Below, in pieces: positions 20,900 to 30,437 of a stretch of 64,000 nt of DNA (its first letter is position 1; each line of letters begins with the position of its first letter). This DNA comes from VFMC01 sp046331225 (GTDB lineage Bacteria; Actinomycetota; Acidimicrobiia; Acidimicrobiales; Ilumatobacteraceae): contig JAXLRF010000004.1 in assembly GCA_046331225.1 (NCBI GenBank), forward strand, positions 248,001-312,000, read 5' to 3'. The position numbers and the translations under genes were made by a program. The notes beneath the pieces are model-generated. The model did no database searches, was not told the DNA's origin, and saw only the letters and a program-made list of their open reading frames with translations.

Positions 20900-21823
20900 A
20901 TGACGAAACGGTTCGGCACCCCGAGGGCGCACGTGGACGACACGACCGAGCGGCGGCCGGGCGATCCGCAGCTGGCCCACGCGCACGAGATCGCCGACGC
21001 CGCGGCCGGCCTGCGCCCCTTGTCGCACAGCGCCGCGCAGCTCGTCGCGATCAACGGCACCGACCAGGCGTCGAACGGCGACGTCGCCGGCATCGTCTCG
21101 CACGACCAGGTGCTCGCGGCGTCGGTGCTGCGCGAGGCCAACTCGGCCGCGTCGGCAGCGGCGAGCGAGATCACCACGGTCGACCAGGCGATCGTCCGGC
21201 TCGGCATGCAGCGCGTGATGTCGACCGCGTTGCGCCTCTCGCTGTCGTCGGAGATGAGCGCCCCGGTGCCCGAGTACGGCATGAGCGACGGCGAGCTCGG
21301 CCTGCTGTCGGTGACCGGTTCGATCGCCGCCGAAGTGGTGCGCGAGCGCGCCTCGGTGAAGCTGCCGCCCGAGGTGTCGACCGCTGCGCTGTTGCGCGAC
21401 ATCGGCCTGCTCGTCCTCGCACGGTTCCTCGACGCGCCGCACCGGCTGCTGCTCGAGGTGGTGCGCGAATCGGGCGCCGGCCTGGCCGAGGGCGAGCGGA
21501 TGGTGCTCGACGCGAACCACGGCGAGGCGGGTGGCCTGCTGTGCCAGCAGTGGCGCCTGCCCGAGACCGTGCGCCTCGGCGTGCAGTACCACCACGATCC
21601 GTTCTCGTGCGACGACCCGATCGCGCACGGTGTGTTCCTGGCCGACGTGCTGGCGCACCGCGTGTGCGAGCGCACCGGCGGCGCCTGGTCGCACAGCGCA
21701 CCCGACCCCGATCGTGTGGCCGAGTCGGCCGTGGCGCTGGGTCTCGATCTCTCCGACATGGACGCACTGGTCGACACCGTGATCGAGCGCTTCCAGTCGC
21801 GCGCCACCGGCCTCACCCTCTGA
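20900..21823 (+). CDS. HDOD domain protein
   Basis: The 307-aa protein has a single HDOD domain (residues about 30-230), a catalytically dead relative of HD phosphohydrolases. Recognisable parts are LRPLSHSAAQLVAING, VLAASVLREANSAASA, TTVDQAIVRLGMQRV and LLRDIGLLVL, followed by YHHDPF near the C-terminal helices. HDOD proteins act as signalling or regulatory scaffolds, often with c-di-GMP pathways; the partner is unknown. The ATG at 20900 is preferred over an upstream GTG/ATG because GAGG lies 7 bases before it. It follows clpB by 135 bp, in which nothing else was recognised. Confidence 0.85.
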   Translation: MTKRFGTPRAHVDDTTERRPGDPQLAHAHEIADAAAGLRPLSHSAAQLVAINGTDQASNGDVAGIVSHDQVLAASVLREANSAASAAASEITTVDQAIVRLGMQRVMSTALRLSLSSEMSAPVPEYGMSDGELGLLSVTGSIAAEVVRERASVKLPPEVSTAALLRDIGLLVLARFLDAPHRLLLEVVRESGAGLAEGERMVLDANHGEAGGLLCQQWRLPETVRLGVQYHHDPFSCDDPIAHGVFLADVLAHRVCERTGGAWSHSAPDPDRVAESAVALGLDLSDMDALVDTVIERFQSRATGLTL

Positions 21824-21888
21824 TCCGCCGATCCGGCGTCGGCTCCGCTCGGGCGGGGATCCGGCGGTGTGCGTAGTGTCGGGCAGCG

Positions 21889-23760
21889 ATGGATCCCGAC
21901 GGGCCGTGGTCGAGCTTCGAACCGCTGGGCGTGCCGGAGGGGCGTGACGCCCCGCCACCGAAGGCGGTGATCGACCCGAACCGCGAGTACCGGTGGCTGC
22001 GCCGGATGTGGCCGTTGCTGGCGGCACGCAAGTGGAAGTTCTTCGGTGCCCTGTTCGCCGCGCTGATCGCGATGGTGGCCGGCGTGATGATCCCGCGGGT
22101 GACGATGGCCGCGATCGACCAGGGGCTGCGGTCGCGCACCACGCCGATCGAACACTTCGTGTGGATCCTGGCCGGTGTGGCCGCGGTACGGGCGGTACTC
22201 ACCTACTGGTACCGCACGACGCTGTACACGGTGGCGTACGACCTCGAGAGCGACCTGCGCACCTCGATGTTCGGGCACCTCACCCGGATGGACTTCGCGT
22301 TCTACGACCGGGTGCAGGCGGGACAGCTGATCTCGCGGGCCAACAGCGACATCCGCTCGGTGCAGATGTTCCTGACCTTCACGCCGCTGATCTCGCTCAA
22401 CCTCGTCAGCTTCTTCGTCGCGTTCGGCCTGATGCTGTCGATCCACGTGGGGCTCACGTTGGTCGCGGTGGCCACGTTGCCGTTCACGTACCTGAGCGGC
22501 TCGAAACTGCGCAACATCTCGTTCCCGATGAGCTGGATCGTGCAGGGGCGCACCGCCGAGATCACGACGATCGTCGACGAGAACATCCAGGGCGTGCGCG
22601 TGGTGAAGGGCTTCGCCGCCGAGGGGCGAGAGCTCGACAAGCTGGCCCGTGCGGCGACTCGGCTGCGGTGGGCGAACGTGAAGCTCAACGACGCCCGCGC
22701 CGCCTGGGGTCCGCTGACGGAGAACCTGCCCCGGCTCGGGCTGGCCGGCGTGCTGCTGTACGGCGGCGTGCTCGCCATCCACGGCGACGTCACCATCGGC
22801 GCGATCGTGGCGTTCAACGCCTACGTGGTGCTGCTGCAGGCGCCGTTCCGGTTCCTGAGCTTCATCCTGATCATGGGCCAGCGAGCCTCGGCGTCGGCGG
22901 GCCGCATCTTCGAGGTGCTCGACGAGCGGCCGAGCGTGGTCGACCGGCCCGGCGCGATCGACCTGATCTCGCCGCGCGGCGCGGTCGAGTTCGACGACGT
23001 CACCTTCGCCTACGCCGCCGGCGAGCCGGTGCTGCGCCACTTCGATCTGCGCATCGAGCCGGGCGAGACCGTGGCCATCGTCGGGCGCACCGGCAGCGGC
23101 AAGAGCACCGTGGCCCGCCTGCTCACACGCTTCTACGACGTGCAGTCGGGCAGCGTGCGCATCGACGGCCACGACGTGCGCGACCTCACGCTCACCAGCG
23201 TGCGCCACCACGTGGGCGTGGTGCTCGACGACCCGTTCCTGTTCAGCGCCTCGCTGCACGACAACATCGCCTACGCCCGACCCGACGCGTCGCGCGCGGA
23301 CGTCGAGCGTGCAGCTCGCGCGGCCCAGGCCGAGGAGTTCGTGGTCGATCTCGGCCAGGGCTACGACACCGTGGTGGGCGAGCGCGGGTACGACCTGTCG
23401 GGCGGGCAGCGCCAACGCGTGTCGATCGCTCGGACGCTGTTGGCCGATCCGGCCGTGCTGGTGCTCGACGACGCGACCTCGGCGATCGACGTGCACGTCG
23501 AGCAGCAGATCCACGCCGCGCTGCACGACCTGCTCGGCTCGCGCACCACGATCCTGATCGCGCACCGTCTGTCGACGATCGCGCTGGCCGACCGCGTGGT
23601 GCTGCTCGAGGACGGTCGGGTGGTCGCGTCGGGTACGCACGCCGAGCTGCTCGCCAGCGAACCGCGCTACGGCGCCGTGCTCGCGCAAGTGCGCGCCGAC
23701 GAGACCGCCGACGAGACCGCCGACGACGCGACCTCGGCCGAGGGGGTGGCGGGCGCGTGA
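21889..23760 (+). CDS. ABC exporter half-transporter A (degenerate ATP site)
   Basis: This 623-aa half-transporter has six membrane helices (residues about 45-330) followed by a nucleotide-binding domain. Walker A is GRTGSGKST and the signature LSGGQRQRVS is intact. The Walker B ends VLVLDDATSAID, with Asp in place of the catalytic Glu, and the Q-loop reads VVLDDPFLF, losing the Gln. This is the pattern of the non-catalytic half of a heterodimeric exporter. It overlaps the next gene by one base (TGATG), so the two are made together. A TAGTGT box 9 nt before the ATG suggests a leaderless start. Substrate unknown (lipid, peptide or drug). Confidence 0.92.
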   Translation: MDPDGPWSSFEPLGVPEGRDAPPPKAVIDPNREYRWLRRMWPLLAARKWKFFGALFAALIAMVAGVMIPRVTMAAIDQGLRSRTTPIEHFVWILAGVAAVRAVLTYWYRTTLYTVAYDLESDLRTSMFGHLTRMDFAFYDRVQAGQLISRANSDIRSVQMFLTFTPLISLNLVSFFVAFGLMLSIHVGLTLVAVATLPFTYLSGSKLRNISFPMSWIVQGRTAEITTIVDENIQGVRVVKGFAAEGRELDKLARAATRLRWANVKLNDARAAWGPLTENLPRLGLAGVLLYGGVLAIHGDVTIGAIVAFNAYVVLLQAPFRFLSFILIMGQRASASAGRIFEVLDERPSVVDRPGAIDLISPRGAVEFDDVTFAYAAGEPVLRHFDLRIEPGETVAIVGRTGSGKSTVARLLTRFYDVQSGSVRIDGHDVRDLTLTSVRHHVGVVLDDPFLFSASLHDNIAYARPDASRADVERAARAAQAEEFVVDLGQGYDTVVGERGYDLSGGQRQRVSIARTLLADPAVLVLDDATSAIDVHVEQQIHAALHDLLGSRTTILIAHRLSTIALADRVVLLEDGRVVASGTHAELLASEPRYGAVLAQVRADETADETADDATSAEGVAGA

Positions 23761-25676
23761 TGTTCGGACCCGGTGGTGGCGGCTTCGGGCCGGGCGGGGC
23801 GCAGACCAGCGCGGCCGCGGGCCTGCCCTTCGCGGGCGTGCCCGCCGAGCTGCGCGAGCAGGCCGACGCGATCCTCGCCACCGAACCCGTGCACCCCGAC
23901 CCGGACGTCCACTACGACCCGATCGGCGGCGAGACCCGACCGTTCACGCTGCGCAGCTTCCTCGGCGGTCACCGCTGGCGGCTCGCGATCGCGCTCGTGC
24001 TCGTCGCGGTCGAGACGCTGGCGCTGCAGGCCGGTGGCGTGCTCACCCAACAGGGCATCGACCACGGCATCACCCCCGACCGCACCGGCGTGGTGGTGCT
24101 GGTGGCGCTGCTCTACATCGGCTCGGTGATCGTGGCCACCGGTGCGGGCGCGTGGCGCGTGTCGTTCACCGGTCGGCTCGGCGAACGGCTGCTGTACGAG
24201 TTGCGGCTGCGTGTGTTCTCGCACCTGCAGCGGTTGTCGATCGACTTCTACACCGACGAGCGCGCCGGCCGCCTGCTCACCCGCATGACGAGCGACATCG
24301 ACGCGCTGCAGCAGCTGTTCCAGGACGGGCTCGTCAACCTGGCGGTGCAGGGGCTCACGCTCGTCGTCGTCACGGTCATCCTGTTCGTGCTCGAGCCCAC
24401 GCTCGCGCTGATCACGGTGCTCGTCGTCGTGCCAGCGCTCACCGCGATCACCCTCTGGTACCGGGCGGCGAGCGACCGCTCGTACGCCGAGGTGCGCGAC
24501 CGCATCGCCGACGTGCTGGCCGACCTGAGCGAGACGTTGCAGGGCGTGCGCATCGTCACCGCGTTCAACCGCCGCCGGCACAACGTGGTCGCCCATCGTC
24601 GCATCGTGCGCCGCTATCGAGACGCCAACGTGGTCACCGCCCGCCAGGGCGGTCTGTACGGGCCGGCCGCCGATCTGCTCGGCGCGATCGCGCAGGTGGT
24701 GATCCTGTTCGTCGGCGGCCGCATGGTGCTGCGGGGCGAGCTGTCGATCGGCACCCTCGCTGCCTTCGTGCTGTACCTCACGTCGTTCTTCGCGCCGATC
24801 CAGCAGCTGGTGCAGCTGTACACCACGTACCAGTCGGGCCAGGCAGCGGTGACCAAGCTGCGCGACCTGCTCGGCACGCAGCCGTCGGTGCCCGAGTCGC
24901 CCGCCGCTCGCGAGCTGCCGCCGATCGAGGGTCGGGTCGAGCTGGTCGGGGTGTCGTTCGGCTATCGGCCCGACGTGCCGGTGCTCCGTGACGTCGACCT
25001 CGCCATCGAGCCCGGCGAGACGTTCGCGCTGGTGGGCGCCACCGGCTCGGGCAAGTCGACGATCGCGAAGCTGGTCACCCGGTTCCACGACCCGACCGCC
25101 GGGGCCGTGCGCATCGACGGCCACGACCTGCGCGACATCACCCTCGCGTCGCTCCGCCGCCAGCTCGGCGTGGTGCCCCAGGAGCCGTTCCTCTTCGCCG
25201 CCAGCCTGCGCGACAACGTCGCGTTCGGCCTGCCGGGCGCCACCGACGACCACGTGCGCGCCGCGTGCGACACCGTCGGGCTGGGCGACCTGCTCGATCG
25301 CCTGCCCGACGGGCTCGACACCTTCGTGCACGAACGCGGCGTGTCGCTGTCGAGCGGTGAGCGCCAGCTCATCGCGCTCGCCCGCGCGTTCCTCGCCCGA
25401 CCACGGGTGCTGGTGCTCGACGAGGCCACGTCGAGCCTCGACCTCGAGAGCGAGACGGTCGTCGAGCGGGCGCTCGACGCCGTGCTCGAGGGCCGCACCG
25501 CGATCGTGATCGCACACCGCCTGGCCACGGCCATGCGGGCCGACCGCATCGCCGTGGTCGAGGCCGGCCGGATCGTCGAGCTCGGCACCCCGTCCGAGTT
25601 GCGCGCGCTCGGTGGCCGCTGGGCGGCCATGGAAGCCACGTGGCACCGCCACGCAGGCGACCTGACGAATCCCTGA
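23760..25676 (+). CDS. ABC exporter half-transporter B (catalytic site donor)
   Basis: This is the 638-aa partner of the preceding gene. A Gly-rich N-terminus (MFGPGGGGFGPGGAQ) and about 60 hydrophilic residues precede the six-helix membrane domain and the NBD. Walker A GATGSGKST, the Q-loop VVPQEPFLF and Walker B VLVLDEATSSLD are canonical, but the signature is LSSGE instead of LSGGQ. The degenerate signature here faces the degenerate Walker B of partner A, leaving one consensus ATP site, as in TM287/288-type exporters. After the stop, 25677-25796 shows no other gene. Confidence 0.92.
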   Translation: MFGPGGGGFGPGGAQTSAAAGLPFAGVPAELREQADAILATEPVHPDPDVHYDPIGGETRPFTLRSFLGGHRWRLAIALVLVAVETLALQAGGVLTQQGIDHGITPDRTGVVVLVALLYIGSVIVATGAGAWRVSFTGRLGERLLYELRLRVFSHLQRLSIDFYTDERAGRLLTRMTSDIDALQQLFQDGLVNLAVQGLTLVVVTVILFVLEPTLALITVLVVVPALTAITLWYRAASDRSYAEVRDRIADVLADLSETLQGVRIVTAFNRRRHNVVAHRRIVRRYRDANVVTARQGGLYGPAADLLGAIAQVVILFVGGRMVLRGELSIGTLAAFVLYLTSFFAPIQQLVQLYTTYQSGQAAVTKLRDLLGTQPSVPESPAARELPPIEGRVELVGVSFGYRPDVPVLRDVDLAIEPGETFALVGATGSGKSTIAKLVTRFHDPTAGAVRIDGHDLRDITLASLRRQLGVVPQEPFLFAASLRDNVAFGLPGATDDHVRAACDTVGLGDLLDRLPDGLDTFVHERGVSLSSGERQLIALARAFLARPRVLVLDEATSSLDLESETVVERALDAVLEGRTAIVIAHRLATAMRADRIAVVEAGRIVELGTPSELRALGGRWAAMEATWHRHAGDLTNP

Positions 25677-25796
25677 CGACCTCTGACGAAGTCTTGGGCG
25701 CCGCCGGACTCCAGGACGGCCCGTGGATGCCGATACCTCTGTCGGTCCCGTTCGACGGACCCTGCCTCGATCCCGCATCGATCCCTGGAGCCCGCC

Positions 25797-27101
25797 GTGG
25801 CCGACGCCGCCGACATCGCCCACCTGCTTCGCCGTACCGAGTTCGTGGCGCGCCCGGCGCGAGTGGCCGAGCTGAGCGCGCTGTCGATCAGCGACGCGGT
25901 GAACAACATCCTCGACTTCACGCCCAACGGCAACCCGACGGTGCCGCCCGAACTGGCGGTGCAGGCGAGCGACAGCTACACGCAGGGCCTCGCGTGCTTC
26001 CACTGGTGGTACGACATGATGGCCACGCGGCCCCGGCCGCTGCAGGAGAAGATGACCCTGTTCTGGCACGGTCACTTCGTCAGCGAGGCCGACGTCGTCG
26101 GCCGCAACGACCAGATGATGGAGCAGAACCAGCTGTTCCGGTCGATGGCCGTCGGCGACTTCCGGGCGCTCACGCACGCCATGTCGCTGCAGCCGGCGAT
26201 GCTGATCTACCTGTCGAACGCCGTGAACGTGAAGGGCACGCCGAACCAGAACTTCGCCCGCGAGCTGTTCGAGCTGTTCACCCTCGGGGTCGGCAACTAC
26301 ACCGAGGACGACGTGGCCGAGTCGGCGCGAGCCTGGACCGGCCACAACTACAACTCGACCACCCGCACCTACGAGTTCCGCTCGACCAAGCACGACTACG
26401 GCGACAAGACGATCTTCGGCACCCGCCGCAACTGGGACGGGCCCGAGGTGATCGACGAGGTGCTGCTCAACAACGTCGACAAGCGGCTGATCGCGGCGAA
26501 GTACATCTCGAAGAAGCTGTGGGAGTTCTTCGCCCACCTCGACCCGGCGCAGAACATCGTCGACGAGCTCGCCGCCGTGTTCGTCTCCAACAACCTGTCG
26601 GTGCTCGAGCTGTTGCGTGCGCTGTTCAACCGCACCGAGTTCTACTCGCCGCAGGCCAAGCAGGGGCTGGTGCGCACGCCGACCGAGTGGGTCGTGGCGC
26701 TGTTGGTGCAGACCGGCCTGTCGGCCGCCACCGTGAAGGTCTTCGACTACTCGGGGATGCTCGGGCAGCGCATCTTCGATCCGCCCAACGTGGCCGGGTG
26801 GAAGGCCAACACCTACTGGCTCACCACCAGCGCGCTCAGCGGACGCGCCAACCTCGCCAAGCGGGTGGCGTCGCTCGTGCGAGCCAACGGCGCGTTCGAC
26901 AACCTCATCACGATGTCGGTCGCCGACTCGGTCGACGCGATCGCCACATACCTCGGCATCGCGCTCGCACCGGTCACCCGCCAGGCGCTCATCGATGCAC
27001 ACCAGGCCGAGCGCATCGCCTCGAACGGCAGCAACGCGAAGGCCATCACCAACCTCTTGGTGATGGCGATGCTCACCGCCGAGATGAACGTCCCGAGCTG
27101 A
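25797..27101 (+). CDS. DUF1800 family protein
   Basis: The 434-aa protein belongs to DUF1800, found next to DUF1501 genes in many bacteria. Typical features are HLLRRTEFVARPARV, the LQEKMTLFWHGHFVS segment, NFARELFELFTLGVGNYTE and FDPPNVAGW. No signal peptide is visible. The GTG at 25797 has GGAG 7 bases upstream. The role of the family is unknown; the constant pairing with a Tat-exported DUF1501 protein suggests a shared extracytoplasmic process. It ends 46 bp before that gene. Confidence 0.88.
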   Translation: MADAADIAHLLRRTEFVARPARVAELSALSISDAVNNILDFTPNGNPTVPPELAVQASDSYTQGLACFHWWYDMMATRPRPLQEKMTLFWHGHFVSEADVVGRNDQMMEQNQLFRSMAVGDFRALTHAMSLQPAMLIYLSNAVNVKGTPNQNFARELFELFTLGVGNYTEDDVAESARAWTGHNYNSTTRTYEFRSTKHDYGDKTIFGTRRNWDGPEVIDEVLLNNVDKRLIAAKYISKKLWEFFAHLDPAQNIVDELAAVFVSNNLSVLELLRALFNRTEFYSPQAKQGLVRTPTEWVVALLVQTGLSAATVKVFDYSGMLGQRIFDPPNVAGWKANTYWLTTSALSGRANLAKRVASLVRANGAFDNLITMSVADSVDAIATYLGIALAPVTRQALIDAHQAERIASNGSNAKAITNLLVMAMLTAEMNVPS

Positions 27102-27147
27102 CCGGGCCGAGCAGCGAGACCGAGACCGAGAGACCAGAGGAACGACG

Positions 27148-29625
27148 ATGCTCGACCCCGACATCTCCACCGAGGACGCGCTGCACCTGTTGTCGCGGCC
27201 CGACCTCGACGACACCGAGCGACCCGGCCCTCGCGGCTGGACGCGTCGCCGGTTCCTGCAAGCCATCGGCGCCGGCGCGTTCGGTGGTGCTGCGATCGGC
27301 ACGATCGCCGACGACGTCTTCGGCGGTGACATCCCCGAGGCGTGGGCAGGCACCCCGATCGGCGCGAACGACGGCATCGTCGTGGTCGTCACCCTGTACG
27401 GCGGCATCGACGGGCTCAACACGTTCGTGCCCTACGGCGACGGCAACTACTACTCGCGCCGCGCCAACATCGCGATCCCGCAGAACCAGGTGCTCGCGGT
27501 GAACGCGAACGTCGGCTTCGCCCCACAGCTCACCTACCTGAAGACGCTGTACGACGCCGGCATGGTCGCCGCGGTGCAGGGCACCGGATACGCCAACCCC
27601 GACCTGTCGCACTTCACGTCGATGGCGATCTGGATGAACGGCCGCTTCGGCGGCGGTCCGGCCTCGACCGGGTGGCTCGGTCGGTGGCTCGACGGGCAGC
27701 CGGCCGGCGTGGCCGATCTGGCCGCGGCCTCGCTCGACTCGTCGGTGCCGTTGCACATGCAGGGCGCCGTCCGCCGGGCCGCCGGCATCCCGCCGAACGG
27801 CGGCATGTTCGGCTTCGACAACACGTCGTCGGATCAACGCATGTACGCGGGCCTGCGGGCGATGTCGTCGGCGTCGGGCGGCCGTGGCGAGCTGCACGAC
27901 CTGTTCAACCAGACGATGAAGCGCCAGCTCGACCTGGCCGGCGAGGTCGCTCCCGCCTTCCGTCAGGCGCTGCCCGGCGGTGGCGAGCTCACCCGCGAGC
28001 TCACGATCGCGGCGCGCCTCATCAACGCGAACCTCGGCCTGCGCGCGTTCGACGTGTCGCGTGGCGGGTTCGACAACCACGACAACCAGAACAACCAGTT
28101 GCCCGGCCTGCTGGTCGACCTCAACTCGGGTCTGCAGGCGTTCTACGCCACGCTGCAGCCGCAGTGGCTGAACCGGGTGATGGTGCTGGTGATCTCCGAG
28201 TTCGGGCGCACGCCCAACTCGAACAGCTCGGGCGGCACCGATCACGGCACGTCGAACACGTCGTTCGTGATCGGCACCAACGTGCGCGGCGGCCTGTACG
28301 GCCAGATGCCGTCGCTCGTGAACGTCGACCGCAACGGGCGGATGCTCTCGTACGTCGACTTCCGCTGGATCTACGGCACCCTGCTCGACCAGTGGATGGG
28401 TGGCGGCGCGACGACGATCCTGAACGGCGGCTACCAGGACCTCGGCTTCGTGCAGAGCGGACCGGGCCAGGCGTCGACCAACGTCACGCCGGTGGTGCTC
28501 GGGCCGTCGGTGTCGAGTGGCTTCGTGTCGACCAACCCGATCCGCCTGTTCGACACGCGTGACGGCACGGGCGGTCGGGCCGCCCCGATCTCGGGTGGCG
28601 AGTCGTGGAGCTTCCCCATCGCCGGCTCGTTCGGCGTGCCGACCGACGCGACGGCGGTCGCGATCAACCTCACCGCGGTCGATGCGACGATGCCCACCTA
28701 CGTGTCGGTGTGGCCGGGCGGCACCGTGAAGCCGTTCACCGCGAACCTCAACCCGGTGCCGGGCATGGCCGTGCCCAACCTGGTGATCGGCCAGCTCGGC
28801 CCCGGCGGCAACCTGAGCTTCTACAACAACTCGGGCACCGTGCACCTCGTCGCCGACCTGGTCGGCTGGTTCACCCCGTCGAGCAGCCTGCGGCTCAAGG
28901 CGCTCACGCCCGCCCGCCTGCTCGACACCCGCGACGGCACCGGCGACGTGCTCGGCCAGGTGGGCGCTGGCCAGACGATCAACCTCAAGGTGACCGACCG
29001 GGGTGGCGTGCCCACCAACGCGAAAGCCGTCGCGCTCAACGTCACCGTCACCGAGCCGACGAGCGGCAGCTACCTCACCGTGTTCCCGGCCGGCGACACC
29101 CGACCGCTCGCGTCGAGCGTCAACATGGTGCGCGGCCAGACCGTGCCCAACATGGTGCTGGCCCGCGTGGGTGCGGACGGCAAGGTGAGCATCTACAACA
29201 ACAGCGGTGCCACCCACGTGGTGGCCGACGTGGTGGCCGCCTTCGCCGACAACGCGTCGGGCCGCCTGGTCGCGGTGTCACCGGTGCGCGTGCTCGACAC
29301 CCGTGAAGGCCTCGGTGCCGCCAAGGCCAAGGTGGGCCAGACCCCGCTCACGATCAAACTCACCGGCGCCGCCGGCATCCCCGGGTCGGGCGTGAGCGCG
29401 GTGCTGATGAACGTCACCGCGGTGACGCCCGATCACGACACCTTCGTCACCGTGTACCCGACCGGCGGCGACCGTCCGCTCGCCTCGAACCTCAACGTGG
29501 TGCGCGGGCAGGTGATCCCCAACATGGTGCTGGCCCGCGTGGGTGCCGACGGTGGGGTGGCGATCTACAACAACGCCGGCGAGGTCGACATCGTCGCCGA
29601 CGTGATGGGCTACTTCACCGGCTGA
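27148..29625 (+). CDS. DUF1501 protein with Tat signal and three C-terminal repeat domains
   Basis: The 825-aa protein begins with a twin-arginine signal (WTRRRFLQAIGAGAFGG), so it is exported folded. Residues about 65-440 are the DUF1501 (sulfatase/alkaline-phosphatase-like) domain, with FGRTPNSNSSGGTDHG near its end. Three tandem repeats of about 118 residues follow from roughly residue 462. Each begins with RLFDTRDGTG or a variant and ends with YNNSG-x-hydrophobic-VADxxxxF. These look like beta-rich surface modules seen at the ends of many secreted actinobacterial proteins. AGAGG lies before the ATG. It overlaps the convergent ThuA gene by 11 bp. Confidence 0.9.
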   Translation: MLDPDISTEDALHLLSRPDLDDTERPGPRGWTRRRFLQAIGAGAFGGAAIGTIADDVFGGDIPEAWAGTPIGANDGIVVVVTLYGGIDGLNTFVPYGDGNYYSRRANIAIPQNQVLAVNANVGFAPQLTYLKTLYDAGMVAAVQGTGYANPDLSHFTSMAIWMNGRFGGGPASTGWLGRWLDGQPAGVADLAAASLDSSVPLHMQGAVRRAAGIPPNGGMFGFDNTSSDQRMYAGLRAMSSASGGRGELHDLFNQTMKRQLDLAGEVAPAFRQALPGGGELTRELTIAARLINANLGLRAFDVSRGGFDNHDNQNNQLPGLLVDLNSGLQAFYATLQPQWLNRVMVLVISEFGRTPNSNSSGGTDHGTSNTSFVIGTNVRGGLYGQMPSLVNVDRNGRMLSYVDFRWIYGTLLDQWMGGGATTILNGGYQDLGFVQSGPGQASTNVTPVVLGPSVSSGFVSTNPIRLFDTRDGTGGRAAPISGGESWSFPIAGSFGVPTDATAVAINLTAVDATMPTYVSVWPGGTVKPFTANLNPVPGMAVPNLVIGQLGPGGNLSFYNNSGTVHLVADLVGWFTPSSSLRLKALTPARLLDTRDGTGDVLGQVGAGQTINLKVTDRGGVPTNAKAVALNVTVTEPTSGSYLTVFPAGDTRPLASSVNMVRGQTVPNMVLARVGADGKVSIYNNSGATHVVADVVAAFADNASGRLVAVSPVRVLDTREGLGAAKAKVGQTPLTIKLTGAAGIPGSGVSAVLMNVTAVTPDHDTFVTVYPTGGDRPLASNLNVVRGQVIPNMVLARVGADGGVAIYNNAGEVDIVADVMGYFTG

Positions 29626-30415
29626 CGGCACCCGACGCGACGAAGGCGATCGAGTTGGCGAGCAGGCGGCGCACGTGCGGATCGGCGTAGCTGCTCGGCC
29701 CGTCACCGGGTTGCAGGTACACGACCCGTGACCGCTCGACGACGTGGGTCCAGCCGATCAGATCGGGTCCAGCAGGATGCGACCAGCCGTCGCGCGAGTG
29801 GCGCCGACCGCGGATCGCCTCGTCCGCCGAGAAGAACCGGTCGTCGGTCATCGGGTGCGTCGTGCGCAGCAGCGGTGTCACGTCCGGCAACACCGGCGGC
29901 GTGAGGTAGAGCTCGTCGCGCAGTGCGAACGACGGCGGCAGTCCGGCGCACACCGGGTGGTCCGGTGCGACCACCTCGACCGTGTGCTCGACGTCGAGCA
30001 AGTACCCCGAGTCGGGCCACGGCCGGCCCCACAGGTCGCCCGGCTGGTACAGGAACCGGGCGCCCACCACCTCGGCGTAGCGGGCCCACGACGGCCAGCT
30101 CGCCATCGCGTGGTGCAGGAACAGCATCCCCGTGCCGGCCGCCAGCAGGGCCTCGAACCCGGCGACGTACTCGTCGGAGGGCTCGACGACCGCGAGCGGC
30201 GGCTCGGCGCGGGTGAAGTGCAGGCCGGGCATGTCGTAGAACACGACCACCTCGGCCGGCGCGAGGCGATCGGGGTGCAGCCGGGCCTCGACGTCGGGGT
30301 GCTCGACGTGCTCGTAGGTGATCAGCCCGGTCTCGACCAGGTGGTCGAACATCGCGAGGAACGCCTCGCGCTCGAACGGGTGCCCCTTCGTGACGAGCAG
30401 CACCGGCACGGTCAT
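29615..30415 (-). CDS. ThuA-domain protein
   Basis: The 266-aa protein has the ThuA / trehalose-utilisation fold related to class I glutamine amidotransferases: VPVLLVTKGHPFEREAF at the start, VVFYDMP, GTGMLFLHHAMASWPSW (where the amidotransferase nucleophile would be), and LRDELYLTP. No cysteine nucleophile is seen, as usual in ThuA proteins. The function is uncertain; in rhizobia ThuA acts on 3-keto-sugars or trehalose. The ATG at 30413-30415 has minus-strand TACGGT (30422-30427) 6 nt upstream, suggesting leaderless transcription. Confidence 0.85.
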   Translation of the reverse strand: MTVPVLLVTKGHPFEREAFLAMFDHLVETGLITYEHVEHPDVEARLHPDRLAPAEVVVFYDMPGLHFTRAEPPLAVVEPSDEYVAGFEALLAAGTGMLFLHHAMASWPSWARYAEVVGARFLYQPGDLWGRPWPDSGYLLDVEHTVEVVAPDHPVCAGLPPSFALRDELYLTPPVLPDVTPLLRTTHPMTDDRFFSADEAIRGRRHSRDGWSHPAGPDLIGWTHVVERSRVVYLQPGDGPSSYADPHVRRLLANSIAFVASGAVSR

Positions 30416-30437
30416 GCGGCCACCGTAGGTCGGTCGA

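Noticed and set aside
23667..27422. 1251-codon open frame antisense to the ABC exporter and DUF1800 genes
   Set aside because: Opposite strand encodes two complete transporters and a DUF1800 protein; this frame has shadow composition.
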